From assembly GCA_021234155.1 (NCBI GenBank), contig JAJEKV010000047.1:5423071-5487070 (forward strand): a stretch of DNA of 64,000 nt. Reading direction: 5' to 3'. Position 1 is the first letter of the stretch, and every line of letters begins with the position of its first letter. Below the pieces are notes generated by a model, which was given only the letters and a program-made list of their open reading frames with translations, made no database searches and had not been told where the DNA came from. Below are positions 10,516 through 21,319 of the stretch, one piece after another. A program made the translations under genes and the position numbers. The stretch comes from Isoetes taiwanensis (Eukaryota > Streptophyta > Lycopodiopsida > Isoetales > Isoetaceae).

Positions 10516-10882
10516 TACTGATACGACTCATAGTATTTGGGATACTTATATAGTCTTGAAATAATATTTTAGTAGATAAACAAGATCAACTTGAACTCAC
10601 AACATCACAACATCGTCACCAGTGTTGAACAAGATCAAGAAAGAGAGAGTCTTCGGATACAAGAATATAAGAGCACAATTAACCACCCATCCAGATCCAC
10701 TGGGTTATGGGAAACACAAGCACCATGGCGAATACAATGCGCTGGCTTCTGGCTTACTGGCCTTCCAAGCTAATCTCGCTACTCCAAGTAGCCACACATC
10801 AAAAAGCAATTGCAAAGCTGTAATGTCGGTGTAGCAGTAATCTGTGGCCCCTTGTCGCATTTTCAACCATTACTCCCTCTTT

Positions 10883-11283
10883 CAAACGAACTATAAGATG
10901 TGCCACCCAATTCAGAAATTAGACTTTGAGTCGGTTCCAACAAAGTAAAGATCGCTTCAATCGGAGCTCTAGTTGCAGAGATATGACTAACTGAAGTTTG
11001 CCATCTGTTTATACATCTCTCCACAACTTTAGCCCCTTTTAGCTAACACTTGCCTTTTATATCAAAATAGCTCCTTGCCTTTAATTAGATTACATGACTT
11101 ATCATATGGGGTATTATCTATAGGCTGCTCCCTCAACTAACAATCATCCCAATGATAGTGTCTCGATCCCTTCAATACATGAGCTACCTTCTTGCATGAT
11201 TATAACTTTGTTAGAAGTGTCCCTTAATTTCGATATTATACCTCGGCATCTTTATATTACTCGATGACCTTAGAAATAATATT
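10883..11283. repeat. Repeat block shared with 15315-15688
   Basis: About 400 bp of the LTR element interior recur at 15315-15688 at roughly 90% identity by eye, with a short insertion near 10945. A different piece of the interior (11283-11350) recurs at 27555-27626. Related members of the family are therefore dispersed in the window. Confidence 0.75.
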
Positions 11284-12479
11284 TACATAATATTTGCCAT
11301 GTTTCCATAACCCATTCGATGTGGACCACTCCCCCGTGCTTGCTCCGTATCAATCCATCCCTTCTCGAGAAAGATCGTCTGCGATCGTCCAAGCTACGCT
11401 CCATAGCAGTCCATCCCTTCTCAAAGTGCATCACCCACAATCATCAAGAACCTAGAAGTTCCATAAACCCCGCAAACTCAAGAAATAATTATGGATATTA
11501 TTGTACTCTCATAGTACCATATATCCCTTGCACCTCCGCGTTCCTATTTTGATTATATCACTGCAAAACATTTATAATCCATGTTATAGATGCAATTTTT
11601 GCCAGGCCTATTGTGTTGCAATCACAATTACCACTCTTCAAAAGTTTACACCATGCACTCTTGTTCAAGCCTATTGCGCTGCAGCACCTACCAAGAGGCA
11701 TTCACATCTAGTATACATGTTTAGGCCTATTACGTTGCAATCGGAATTACCAATTTGGCATGAGTATACTCATAAAATTCCAATCTTTATTCCGCATAAA
11801 TAAAATCCACTTACATACTTTTTCATATACCCATACTATATGAAGCGAATTGATATTCCGCATCCAAATTTCGCATCCATATATCTGGCAGAGTTATTCA
11901 ACATCCTTGGCACCAAGCAATCTAGTTCTCCTCTCCCAAATGCCATCCAACTTGTAATTCTATTAGAACTCTGCAATCCGTCATTGTTACTCGATCCGTT
12001 CCTTGTTGCTGTGTATATCCAGCTCCTTTGCTTTCGGCTTCTAAAGAATTACTCCGGTCTTGTTTACAGCAACTGTCGCCAAGTCCACCTCAGTTCCACT
12101 AACCGCTCCAATACAGTTCCACTAATTATGCAATTGTGAACTCCAAAATGATAATCTCCTCTTCATTCCGATGCCATGCTCCAAATATTTTCCAATTCGT
12201 CTATATGCCTGACCCCAACAGTTCTCTGGCACAGTTGCAGCACATGCAAAGGCCCCTGTATTTTTCCACCCCAAAAATTTCTTTTTACAATCCCATCTTT
12301 ATCAAAATACAAATATGTCTTGGTGCCATTGCATATTCATCTCACCAATACAAAAGTACTAAACGACCATGACCATGACCATACTTACTACTCCTAAATT
12401 CATTGATTCCTCACATAGATTAGAGAGTCCAAATTCCACTGGTGATCCCATTGCCCATAGTTCCCAAAAGAAATGCAAA

Positions 12480-12496
12480 CCTCTGCTTTGATACCA
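12480..12496 (-). promoter_or_regulatory. Primer binding site (tRNA-iMet type)
   Basis: On the minus strand TGGTATCAAAGCAGAGG starts two bases after the LTR end. Plant LTR elements primed by initiator-Met tRNA begin TGGTATCAGAGC, so one base differs in the core. Confidence 0.75.
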
Positions 12497-12666
12497 ATTG
12501 ATACGACTCATAGTATTTGGGATACTTATATAGTCTTGAAATAATATTTTAGTAGATAAAGAAGATCAACTTGAAGTCAAGTAGCCACACATCAAAAAGC
12601 AATTGCAAAGTTGTAATATCAGTGTAGCAGTAATCTGTGACCCCTTGTCACGTTTTTCTGCTTACA

Positions 12667-13282
12667 TGTCCATTCAAAATTTTGGGGTGAGTGTAGGTAA
12701 GAAGAATGGATGATGTTTTGTTGTCAAACATCCTTTTGAAATCACTTTAAGGTAATGCTAAAATGAGAGAATCCTTAGGCATGGGGGCCAACCATTCTAC
12801 CGCACAAGAAGCATTTTGATATTAGTCTCACCAGATGAGTGCCATCTGTTGCATACATTTTTGCATTCTTTCATGCTCTGTGTTGAGAAAAACCTACTAA
12901 TTTTCAACTGCCAAAAGTAGCAATTCTGTATTTGCTAACCCTTTGAGGGTGCGATGAACACAGTTTCATCTAGGTGTTCATCCTGTTGCACTTATTAAGG
13001 TATTAGCTGCTATTCTAGTCAACTTCCATGGATATCTTGCTAAACTGTCTCATCCTAGACATTGCTTACTGTGGCACCAAATTAATTATACTGCAGAAGC
13101 TTCTGTATGTGTAATTATAAGAACTTACGTGGAAAATTAAGCCAATGATCAGATCCCAAGTTTTGCAACTATCTTCAGATCCCAAGTTTTTCAACTATTC
13201 AGTTTTAATCTTAGTCATAGAGAAAACTTTAAATATCTGATGTTATTTTGCATATTTTGACCATTTAAAATAATAAACGTTT
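12667..13282. other. No gene identified
   Basis: AT-rich sequence without a long frame. Nothing was recognised apart from the start of the duplicated segment at about 13283. Confidence 0.5.
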
Positions 13283-13384
13283 GTCTGCATTTGGATTCAT
13301 GGTTTTAAGCTACCTTAATTTTAAGTGTTAGACGCATGCCAACATGGATGCCTTTGTAGATTTGATGGTTTTCTTTGTTGATTT

Positions 13385-13556
13385 GTACAGCATGCCAGCA
13401 GACTTATTACTACTAAGGTTTTTCCCACGAAAACCCTTCGGGCGGGGGTTTTTTTAATCCTGTCAGTAATACGTTTGCTGCTCTCTTTTTTGTTTGGGTC
13501 CCATAGGCCAGTCGGTCTCTGTGGACGCTAAAAATCTATTCTATTCTATTCTATTC
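13385..13556 (+). mobile_element. LINE 3' end with (TTCTA)n tail
   Basis: This 5'-truncated copy matches 27036-27196: it has CGAAAACCCTTCGGGCGGGGG (a stem-loop with a TTCGGG loop), then GGTCCCATAGGCCAGTCGGTC (second hairpin) and CTGTGGACGCTAAAAAT, then four to five TTCTA units. The homologous site at about 20815 lacks it and reads ttctcttctctg, so the tail resembles the target. Confidence 0.75.
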
Positions 13557-13722
13557 TCTGCTACATAGTTTTATGTATTACACATGCACAACAAAGAGAC
13601 TTGGACAGCTACGTATACAGAGCACCAAATTTTGGAAATTCTAGGAAAACATAATGCAAAAGATGTTGCACTGACACATATGATGATGTATAACTCTGTA
13701 CCTTTGCATATTCACTTTGTGG

Positions 13723-14093
13723 CAGTGTTGCAAAAATACGCGTATTTTTTGAAAAGGATCCATTCCGTACCGTACTTGTACGTACGTACGTATTTTTAAA
13801 AAATACTCCTGACGTTTTTTTTGTTTAAATACTACTTGTTTTTCACTAAACAATAAATTTGCACTTACCAATAATTGAACCTGGGCCTCCTAGATAGCAA
13901 ACTAACATGCTAACCAACTTCCCCTACATCAATATTATGTTTTATTTCATTGTTTTATTCTATTTAACACTGTTTTTTGATTTTTAAAAAATACTCCAAA
14001 CGTACGTAAGGTACGTATGGCTGAAAAAAAAACGTATTTTTTTAAAAAATACGTACCATACGTACGGTACGGTACGCATACGGAACAACACTG
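13723..14093. mobile_element. 371-bp inverted-repeat MITE
   Basis: The ends are CAGTGTTG and CAACACTG, perfect 8-bp inverted repeats extended by long imperfect, CGTACG-rich subterminal repeats (about 90 bp on each side). TGTGG flanks it on both sides, and the homologous site at 20980 has a single TGTGG and no insertion, which confirms the borders. The 5-bp duplication does not fit hAT (8 bp) or Mutator (9 bp). No protein is encoded; the centre holds a tRNA-like stretch on the minus strand. Confidence 0.8.
13862..13921 (-). other. tRNA-like sequence with A- and B-box motifs inside the MITE
   Basis: The minus strand reads GTTGGTTAGCATG, resembling a D-arm/A-box, then a possible anticodon arm (TTAG...CTAG) and CCAGGTTCAATTATTGG, a T-arm/B-box with a mostly paired stem. 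The aminoacyl stem is not convincing and no anticodon can be assigned. It is probably a decayed tRNA or a SINE head captured by the element. Confidence 0.4.
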
Positions 14094-14314
14094 TGTGGCA
14101 CTAGGATTTGTTACAAGTTTTTCATTTTTTTTACAGGACCATGATGGACCATTCTCCAGGCTATCCATTTTTAGAAGACCACCATTGTGATGCCAAATAA
14201 ACATTTGCATTTTTAGAAGACCAAAATGCCAGCCATGTTTAGAAGACCATTGTTGGTGATGCCACCTGATTATCTTTTAATTGTTTGTAGGATTACCAAG
14301 CTGTCTGTAGCCAC

Positions 14315-14934
14315 AAAATATTGTTGTCTTAGATTCAACTAAACTGACAGGAGTGCAGATTTTTGGAGGGTTTTTTTGAGGATGGTTTAGAGGGTTTTTT
14401 ATAGGTTGGTGCAAGACATACCTCTAAGAACCCCTTCATAGGCATATACATGTATGTGAATGAATGTATATAAATTTTTAAGACATGTTCTAAGTATCTA
14501 ACTTTGTTTTAATTATAGAGTCTCATAATGCATAAACAATTTCTGTACTTTAATCAATTATCCAAAAAAAGATGAAGAAAGTAGTATGTAGAACCTAATA
14601 AAAAGCATAGTTAAGCCAGAAAATGTGCAACAAATGTTTGCCATAGTTTTTGTTGGTACCAAAACATGCTTATCAAATAGATAGATAAACTAGATGTCTG
14701 ATAAAGAATGCAGATGAGTTCGATAGCAATGTGATATTTGCTATGTCTATCTCAAACTTACAATACATTTATCGTCTACAAATAAACATTCTTTTCTCTT
14801 CAAAACATTTGGAATAGGTGAATGCTCGGAGGCATTATATAGCAAACAGGTAGCAATATTAACAATCACTAACTACTAATTATATGTAGCTACAAATGCA
14901 TACTATATATCTTCAAGGAGTGAGATTTTACTGT
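14315..14934. other. AT-rich stretch, nothing identified
   Basis: No open frame, RNA gene or clear repeat was seen. Confidence 0.5.
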
Positions 14935-15300
14935 TTGTCCAGCTCCTCAACATCTTGTCCAACAACATCATCATCTTCAGAATCCGACTCATATTTCTCA
15001 TCCTTGCTCCTCGAATACAATACATCCGGCTTCATAAGTTTGCATTACAAGACCATATAAAACAAGATCACTATAAAATGAGAAGCAATGGCATCCATGA
15101 ATAACATGTCATTAGTGCTGAGCTTGTTCATGCAAAGAAATGAAGGACACCACCACCTCCTGGATAAAGCATTTCCAATAAATACTCCATGAACCAAACA
15201 GAATTTTTCATTGCTTTGTCTTTCTGGACTCGCAAAAAATTTGGTGCCTTGCAAATGATGATGACGAATGATAGAGCATATTTTAGACTTGGGGAACCAT
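14935..15300 (-). pseudogene. Coding remnant with a possible DNA-methylase-like motif
   Basis: In one minus-strand frame the sequence reads NSVWFMEYLLEMLYPGGG then GVLHFFA and a stop. This recalls motif I of N4/N6 DNA methylases (G-x-V-L-D-x-F-A-G-T-G) preceded by a helix. Further down another frame gives YSRSKDEKYESDSEDDDVV and a short acidic end. The catalytic tetrapeptide is not visible, and Asp of motif I is replaced by His. It may equally be a chance resemblance. Confidence 0.25.
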
Positions 15301-15314
15301 TATTTCCTCATATG

Positions 15315-15688
15315 GATGAACTATGAGATGTGCTACCCAATTCAGAAACTAGACTTCGAGCCGGTTTCAATAGGAGCTCTAGTTGCAGAGATATGACTAA
15401 CTGAAGTTTAGCATCTATTTATAGATCTCTCCACAAGTTTAGCCCTTTTTAGCTAACACTTGCCTTTTATATCAAAATCGCTCCTTGCCTTTAATTAGAT
15501 TACATGAATTATCATATGGGATATTATCTATGGGTTGCTCCCTCAACTAACAATCATCCCAATGATAGTGCCTCGACCCCTTCAATACATGAGCTACCTT
15601 TTTGCATTATTATAATTTTGTTAGAAGTGTCCCTTAATTTCGATATTATACCTCGGCACCTTTATATTACTAGATGACCTTAGGAATA
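15315..15688. repeat. Fragment of the LTR element interior
   Basis: Matches 10883-11283 in the same orientation, ending abruptly after CCTTAGGAATAATAT. It has no LTRs of its own here, so it is a truncated relic. Confidence 0.75.
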
Positions 15689-15914
15689 ATATCAACCCTT
15701 TTAATTTGGTTTTTTCTGGTTTGGGAAAAATGTTTTTGGAATTTTTTTATAGTTATTGTCTTAAGGTTTTGGAGATTTTGGATGATGGAATGAATTTTCG
15801 ATTTTCCAAAAATCAAAGAAATTTTTTTCGTATGATTTGGGTCTTCTGGCTCTCCTTATCAGCTAGCAGCTGGATGCATGCCACGATTGCTAAGCTAAGG
15901 TTTTTGGCATGCAG

Positions 15915-17021
15915 GTCTTTTTGTTTGATGATTTTGATCACGCAGAGGAGCTAACATTTAGCCTTTCTCAAATTTGGTATTGGCCGGATCATTTTAGGGC
16001 GACTGTATTGCATAGAAGCAGGCTAGGTAAAAGTCATCCTCTTATTTTTCTGATTCTACAGAGGTACAGGAGTTGGCACAACTAGAGAGTGAACACATTC
16101 TTTTTCGTAGGCCAATGCTCAAAAAAATTGATCATGCGTCTACTGATGACATAAACTCGTCCATCTCTAGAATTTCAGCCATGTATTTGTCTGTACTAAT
16201 AGTTGATACAATAGGCAGGCTTTTATCGTGAAATATAAGCAAAGGCTTTTGTTGTGTCGTAATTAACTATTATTGTTGATTTTTTGTACAGTGAAGGTGA
16301 ATATACATTCATGTCTGGCAATTATTTTGCAAGCACAGTTGTATGGCCAAGTGTGTGCATATTTCCTTCTATTTAATTTCTGCTATATCTCTTTTTTATT
16401 AGCTAACCACCGACGTAAGCAGTATGTTAAGTGTTCTTCATTATATCATGGTACCCTTTGTTGCAGGCATATAGCCCTGGGCTTGCTGTTTATATCTGGA
16501 AGATATAATACTTGAAGTTGTGGAGCACAAGTCCAAGCAACTCACTGTATCTGATCATTTCTGATGTACATTAATATCTTAGACCTTCCATACAACTATT
16601 TTTATGTTTGGTCTAGCTTGCTCCAACGACATTGCAGGGCATCTGAGGTTTCTAAGCATTTGGGCAGATGAATTTCTTAGCTTTTGATTTCTCATAAATC
16701 ATACCAATTTCTGAAAAGCAAAATTGCCCATTCAGCTTGCAGCATGCGGATATATCCTATTGGGCAGCAATGATGGAAAGGCCCGAGTACTTTTGGAGGC
16801 ACTTCTCGAGTCATTCCTGATGGTAGCTCATCACAAGTTCCAAAGCATTTGGGCAGGTGAACTTTTAAGCTTTTAATGTCCCATAAATCATACTATTTGT
16901 TTTAAGCACATGCACTATAACCTCTGCATATATGATTACAGATTGGGGGCTTCAGTCAGCATCTACTGCATTCCACTATAAGCTTTGCATGTGTGAGGAG
17001 CTTCTTCAGTCAGATGAAACT
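15915..17021 (+). CDS. Candidate exons of an unrecognised plus-strand gene
   Basis: Three exon-like blocks have good borders. 15915-16026: acceptor GCAG, then VFLFDDFDHAEELTF and IWYWPDHFRATVLHRSRL, donor GTAAAA. From 16062: acceptor ACAG, joining in phase as EVQELAQLESEHILFRRPML and IDHASTDDINSSISRIS. 16942-17021: acceptor TTACAG, WGLQSASTAFHYKLCMCEEL, donor GTAAGT. A further block at 20326-20409 may belong to the same gene. The amino-acid composition looks like real protein, but I cannot name the family, and the full chain of phases does not close, so exons are missing or decayed. Confidence 0.35.
16654..16905. repeat. Short direct duplication (~55 bp, diverged)
   Basis: AAGCATTTGGGCAG(A/G)TGAA and the following CTTTTGAT..CCATAAATCATAC pattern occur at about 16654-16707 and again at 16843-16893. 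They may be duplicated intron sequence around the candidate exons. Confidence 0.55.
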
Positions 17022-17400
17022 GTAAGTCCTCCCAATCTATAGCAAGATCTATGAATTTTCAAGGGTTTGATAACATATGTTCTATTCTTCAAGGATTTTG
17101 ATGTCATGGTGGATATCTGTATGAGGCAGGGTTGTGGACATGTCTGCTCTATATGCCCAACCTCTATAGTCTCCTCATCTGATACATCAATAACTTTGTG
17201 CTTCACTTTTCTTCCTTTCTTTTCGTCATTTTTAGTGTCTTGCACATTTAGTCTTTTTGAGCTTTAGTGTCTTGCATATTTAGCCTTTTTGAGCTGATCG
17301 AAGATCTCAAAAATCATTTCCATCTGGAAGGTTGCATCAAAATTCTCATTAATACCATCCTCTAGCCTTTCATATGTGGCATTGTTTCTTTCGTGCAAAC
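17006..17400 (-). pseudogene. Unidentified minus-strand coding remnant
   Basis: Two minus-strand frames read like protein: HNRCLHERNNATYERLEDG followed by FQMEMIFEIFDQLKKAKYAR, then after a frameshift KKGRKVKHKVIDVSDEETIE. A ~37-bp tandem duplication (17230-17303, TTTAGTGTCTTGCA units) separates them. The charged helical composition suggests the N-terminal part of a transposon-encoded or nuclear protein, but no domain was recognised. Confidence 0.25.
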
Positions 17401-19356
17401 ACCTGTTGTGGTCTTGGAATTGAATCTAGGGGCGTCATTTTTCATTTCTCATTGTCTCCCCCATGGACATCCTCTTATTGCAATGTTTCATGATCTGGGG
17501 TGATAGAACTATTAGACATGATTTTAAGTGCTTTTACTCTATGCAATTTGGGTGACCCCAGACCTATTGGCTGAAAATCTAGATTCCTGCCCCTAGTTTG
17601 AACCATTAGCAAATCATTGTCTTATATTACCTTCGAGTTTTACATCTGCAAAATAAAATAGAAATACTTTACTATAAATAACAAAAGGATGCATAATGGT
17701 TTCACAAGTGAAATAGAATTAGACTTCTAGGAACTAAAATTACTTATGCCAATTAGGTTTTACCACATTGGAGCTTGCTAGACTCGTCATCCAATTGCAA
17801 TCCTTACGAAGACCCATATGCAAGGCCCTCTGTGTGAATCACGGGCTCCATCAGGTTTAAAAAATATCTCCAGGTGCTTAGGCCATCCTTTCAAAATTTC
17901 AAGGCATTGACAAAACCTCAAGGCAAAAGAAGGCCTAAAAAGGAGGGGGGCGCCGCCGCCTGGGTTCCAAACGTGAGACAACGCTGACACAAGAAATGCA
18001 AAAAAGCACTGTAACAAGAAATGCAAAAGCTGCAAAAAGTGTGATAAGAAATGCAGCAACATCATGGAATAAAATAACGGCTAAGATTAGCCAAATGGCT
18101 ATTTTGTAGCAATTTTGCCAAGAAAAACGGCTAAAGTGAATGGAAAAAATGCCCAAAAAAAAGAAAATTTTAGCCCAATTTTTTTGCCGCCCAAGTGAGT
18201 TTTTAGGTTGAATAGCCAAACCTTTACCTCCAGACATATCCATTGGGACATCGATTAGCTAAACCTAAGATAGAGTGGGCTTGGAAAAATGGATAGATTA
18301 GCCCGAAATTCAACACCAATTTATGTACTAACTTTAAGGAATTTCAAATAGGGTTTATGTTTCCTTTTTTTTCCCCCTTTCCTTTCTCGTTCCAAGTACA
18401 AAGTTAAAGCATTAGAGGAAAAGGAACAATGTCGTGCCCTTTTTTTTTAGGTTTTTCAACATGTTCATATATGTTCGTGTCTTGATTTATGTATTTACAA
18501 TAAATTCAATGTCTTTGCCCGAATGCTTGGATTTTTTTAAATCATTATAGCGTGATGGCTAATATTTGCCTTTCCATTTTGTGAAAGTTTAGCCAAAAGC
18601 AAGAAACTGTGATGGAGAAAAACCATTTAATTTAGCCAAGTGTTAGAAACTTCTAGCCCCAATTTGAAGGTAGTTTAGCTTAACTTATTTTGGCTACACT
18701 AAAATATAGGAGTAGTAATTTATTCCATGAGCAACATCCTGCGAAAAGTGTTTCTGCAGGTGTAACGGTCTTTTTTGTTTGAATCCGGGATTCGATAGCT
18801 CTTACACAAGAACTCACAAAAACAAGAAACATCCGACATCTTTTTCTGGACAAAAAAAAAATAGAGCAGTAACGGCGATCCAGTCTAGTCTGAGGGGGGC
18901 GGCGCCGCCTGGGGTGTTTTGAATCAAAACAAGAACCCACAAAAACAAGAACTTACAGAAAAATAGGAAAAAAAACTTACAGAAAAAACTTCTCTGTACA
19001 GCAAAACTCCACCCCAATCAGGATTTTTATACTTGGTCTACCAGATTCGACCACAACAGTCTGTTCCTCCAAGTTCGACCAATTATTTGCTTGCTCACAA
19101 AACCTCTGCGCTAGATCTTCACAGCCGACTTCCAATCTACCCAAACTTCCAGTAGTTCTTCATGGCCAGATTTCCTTGTGCAGGGGGCAATCTTCCACGC
19201 CATGGCATGTAGCCCACAATAGTCATGGAGCAGTTTGAAAAATGCATGAATCGAAGGACAAAAATGAGAAAGGGCGCAAAAAACAGACTTGAATAGAAGG
19301 ACAAAATTGGGGAAGAACTCAAAAAACAGACTTGAACAAACTCTGCACTTAGAAAC
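17401..19356. other. No gene identified; two GC-rich palindromic motifs
   Basis: This AT-rich stretch has no supported gene. At about 17942-17965 and 18892-18914 it carries two related G/C islands containing GGCGCCGCC followed by TGGG. They stand out against the surrounding base composition and may be ends of one DNA transposon family, but inverted termini and target duplications could not be fixed. Confidence 0.35.
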
Positions 19357-19551
19357 GTGTACTACTTTGAAACTAGAGTTATCATACCTCATTTACATGT
19401 TGAATATTGTATTACAAGGCCAAACAAAACTTACAAGGTAAGCATTTGCAAATATCCAACATGCGCTTGTGCAAATTTTCAAGCTAGAACAATGAAGAAA
19501 CAATATATTCCGTGCAAGCATATAATGTGCAAGGGTGTTAAGACGAGATAA
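19357..19551 (+). pseudogene. SWIM-type zinc finger fragment
   Basis: The frame reads KTYKVSICKYPTCACANF, then about ten residues, then IPCKHIMC: C-x-C-x(n)-C-x-H, the SWIM zinc-finger spacing. SWIM fingers occur in plant FAR1-like proteins and in MULE transposases. Only about 60 codons are open and no transposase core was found nearby, so this is a relic or an isolated exon. Confidence 0.5.
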
Positions 19552-19640
19552 TTGATTTAACATTCAAGGGAGGCTAAAAAGTACATTTTTACATATCACG
19601 GTAAAATTATCTTTTAGATAGCCTCTCTTTTGTCTATGCT

Positions 19641-19930
19641 TTACAAGAGCTCTTTCATATATGTAGTCACTCCACAAATTGTTGAAGGATAATCAAAGAA
19701 AATAGATAAGGTTGAACTCCAGTTCAAGTAGAAAAACAGTGCCCTGAGATTGCTATATTTTGGACAATGGAGGATCACATGTACTTCATCTTCTAATTCT
19801 ATAAACCGCAGGTGTATAGTTGCTCTTCCCTTAGGATGCTTTGCCATCTACCTTTTTTCAGTCATCAATATAATCTATAACTTCTGTCTTGCTGCCTAAC
19901 ATAACATATCTTTGAAAAGCCTGATGTCAA
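19641..19930 (-). pseudogene. LINE C-terminal finger fragment
   Basis: The minus strand reads ELEDEVHVILHCPKYSNLRA, the same motif as DIEDEEHVILKCPAYSNLRC in the LINE at 28900. It is the end of ORF2 with a Cys/His finger, of which only the H-x4-C half remains in frame. Upstream frames are broken. Confidence 0.75.
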
Positions 19931-20325
19931 AATTCTTATAGTGATCCCTGCTAGTGAATCTATGTTTAACAAGATCCAAAATTGTCTATCGACATCATTC
20001 AATTTGTAGTTACAGATGATGTCCTGCGATCCTTTGAAACATATTAGTTTGCTATGGCTTTTTCCATATGGTTCATTAAATAAACGAGTGCCAAGTTTTT
20101 CTCCATTTACATCGTCATTTCAAATTTCTTTCGTTATTCGTTAATGCCACTAAATTGTCTACAATTTTGTCTATAAGCAAAAAAAAAAAAAAAGAAAAAA
20201 GAAAAAAACCCTCTTAACCCATAAAGAAAAAACCCTCCAAGAAAAATCCCCCAACTGGCATCTACCCTTTTTTTTTTATTTCTGCTGCATCTACATGTTT
20301 GCTTACAGTTAGCTTTTGCTCTTAG

Positions 20326-20409
20326 ATGGAGTTCTCATGGAGACCAGGCACATAGAAGTTATGATGGAGATGAGGCGCAGACAAGTTAATGGTCAATGGA
20401 AAGAATCTG
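20326..20409 (+). CDS. Candidate exon, family unknown
   Basis: Acceptor CTCTTAG, then DGVLMETRHIEVMMEMRR and QVNGQWKES, and a canonical donor GTAAGAAT. It enters in phase 1 and leaves in phase 1. It may be part of the same gene as the exons at 15915-17021, but direct joining to 17021 does not keep the frame. Confidence 0.35.
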
Positions 20410-20546
20410 GTAAGAATACACATTTGTATAGTTTCCACATGTCTTAAAGATTTCTAGCCTTAGAATTTTCATGCCTTGCAATAATCTTCTGTTAGACATA
20501 GGTGCATGTCAATGTCACTCTAGGTAGACGAGAGCTCATGAAATTT

Positions 20547-20716
20547 ATGCATCAATGGGTCTCCTATATCAAAGCTTTTGTCGCATAAAGAAGGGTTTTA
20601 AGCATTTTTCGCATCCAGCATAGAGTTACATATGCATCAATGGGTCTCCTATATCGAAGCTTTTGTCGCAAGAAGAGTTAAGGGTTTTAAGCATGTTCGC
20701 ATCCAGCATAGAGTTT
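20547..20716. repeat. Tandem duplication, period ~85 bp
   Basis: ATGCATCAATGGGTCTCC begins a unit at 20547 and again at 20632; both continue through CTTTTGTCGCA to GCATCCAGCATAGAGTT. Two copies only. Confidence 0.85.
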
Positions 20717-20726
20717 GCTATAATAT

Positions 20727-21163
20727 GCATTTGGCTTCCTGATTTTAAGCTACCTTAGTTTTAAGTGTGGGATGCATGTCCACATGGGCGCCTTTGTAGA
20801 TTTGATGCTTCTCTTCTCTGCCACATGGTTTTATGTACCACACATGCGCCACAACAAAGAAACTTGGACATCTATGTATACAGAGCATCAGATTTTAAAA
20901 TTTCTAGAAAACATAATGTAGAAGATGTTGCGCTGACACATATAATGATGTGTAACTCTGTACCTTTGCATATTCACTTTGTGGCACTAGGATTTGTCAT
21001 AAGGTTTTCATTTTTTACAGGACCATGATGGACTATGATCCAGGCTATCCATTTCTAGAAGTTTTAGAAGACCAGCTACCCATGTTTAGAAGACCATTGT
21101 TGGTGATGCCAACTAATTATCTTTAAGTTATTTGCAGGATTACCAAGCTGCCTGTAGCCGTTC
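20727..21163. repeat. Duplicated segment, copy 2 (without insertions)
   Basis: This is the partner of 13283-14314. It lacks both the LINE 3' end and the 371-bp MITE, keeping single uninterrupted target sites at about 20815 and 20980. A short open stretch MMDYDPGYPFLEVLEDQLPM lies after TTTTTTACAG at 21020 and may be an exon. Confidence 0.75.
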
Positions 21164-21319
21164 TTGAATCAATCTCTTATCTCTTTCACTTAAATGCAGA
21201 GATAGCATTACTATTGGTGCAGAGATAATATAACTGCTGGTGCCTCTATCTAAACAGAGGTAGTTATAGCCATGGCTGCCACCTAAGCTTGAAAAAATTG
21301 AGGGGGGCTGCAAAAAGAA

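Larger units (their letters stand above)
10519..12666 (-). mobile_element. Non-autonomous LTR retrotransposon
   Basis: A ~70-bp block starting TGATACGACTCATAG at 10519 recurs at 12499, followed in both by the shared block with GTAGCCACACATC and CCCCTTGTC. These are the long terminal repeats on the minus strand, ending in ATCA. The left repeat (10519 to about 10860) carries about 195 bp (10588-10784) absent from the right one (12499 to about 12650-12666). A tRNA-iMet-type primer binding site lies just inside the right LTR, so the element runs right to left. A purine tract on the minus strand near 10882-10870 could be the polypurine tract. The 1.6-kb interior has no gag or pol frame, as in LARD/TRIM-type elements. 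Target duplications were not found. Confidence 0.7.
13283..14314. repeat. Duplicated segment, copy 1 (with two insertions)
   Basis: It aligns with 20727-21163. Shared blocks include the start near TTTAAGCTACCTTA, the middle from GCTACATAG through CCTTTGCATATTCAC, and the end GATTACCAAGCTG. Two stretches are present only here: a LINE 3' end (about 13385-13556) and an inverted-repeat element (13723-14093). In both copies a TTTTTTACAG tract precedes ACCATGATGGAC, possibly an exon start. No gene family was recognised. Confidence 0.75.

Noticed and set aside
11319-12397. Several 70-100-codon plus-strand frames
   Set aside because: They lie antisense in the interior of the LTR element, lack domains and have no codon pattern.
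20175-20210. Poly(A)-rich run as the tail of a retroelement
   Set aside because: No retroelement 3' end was recognised upstream and the run is interrupted by G.
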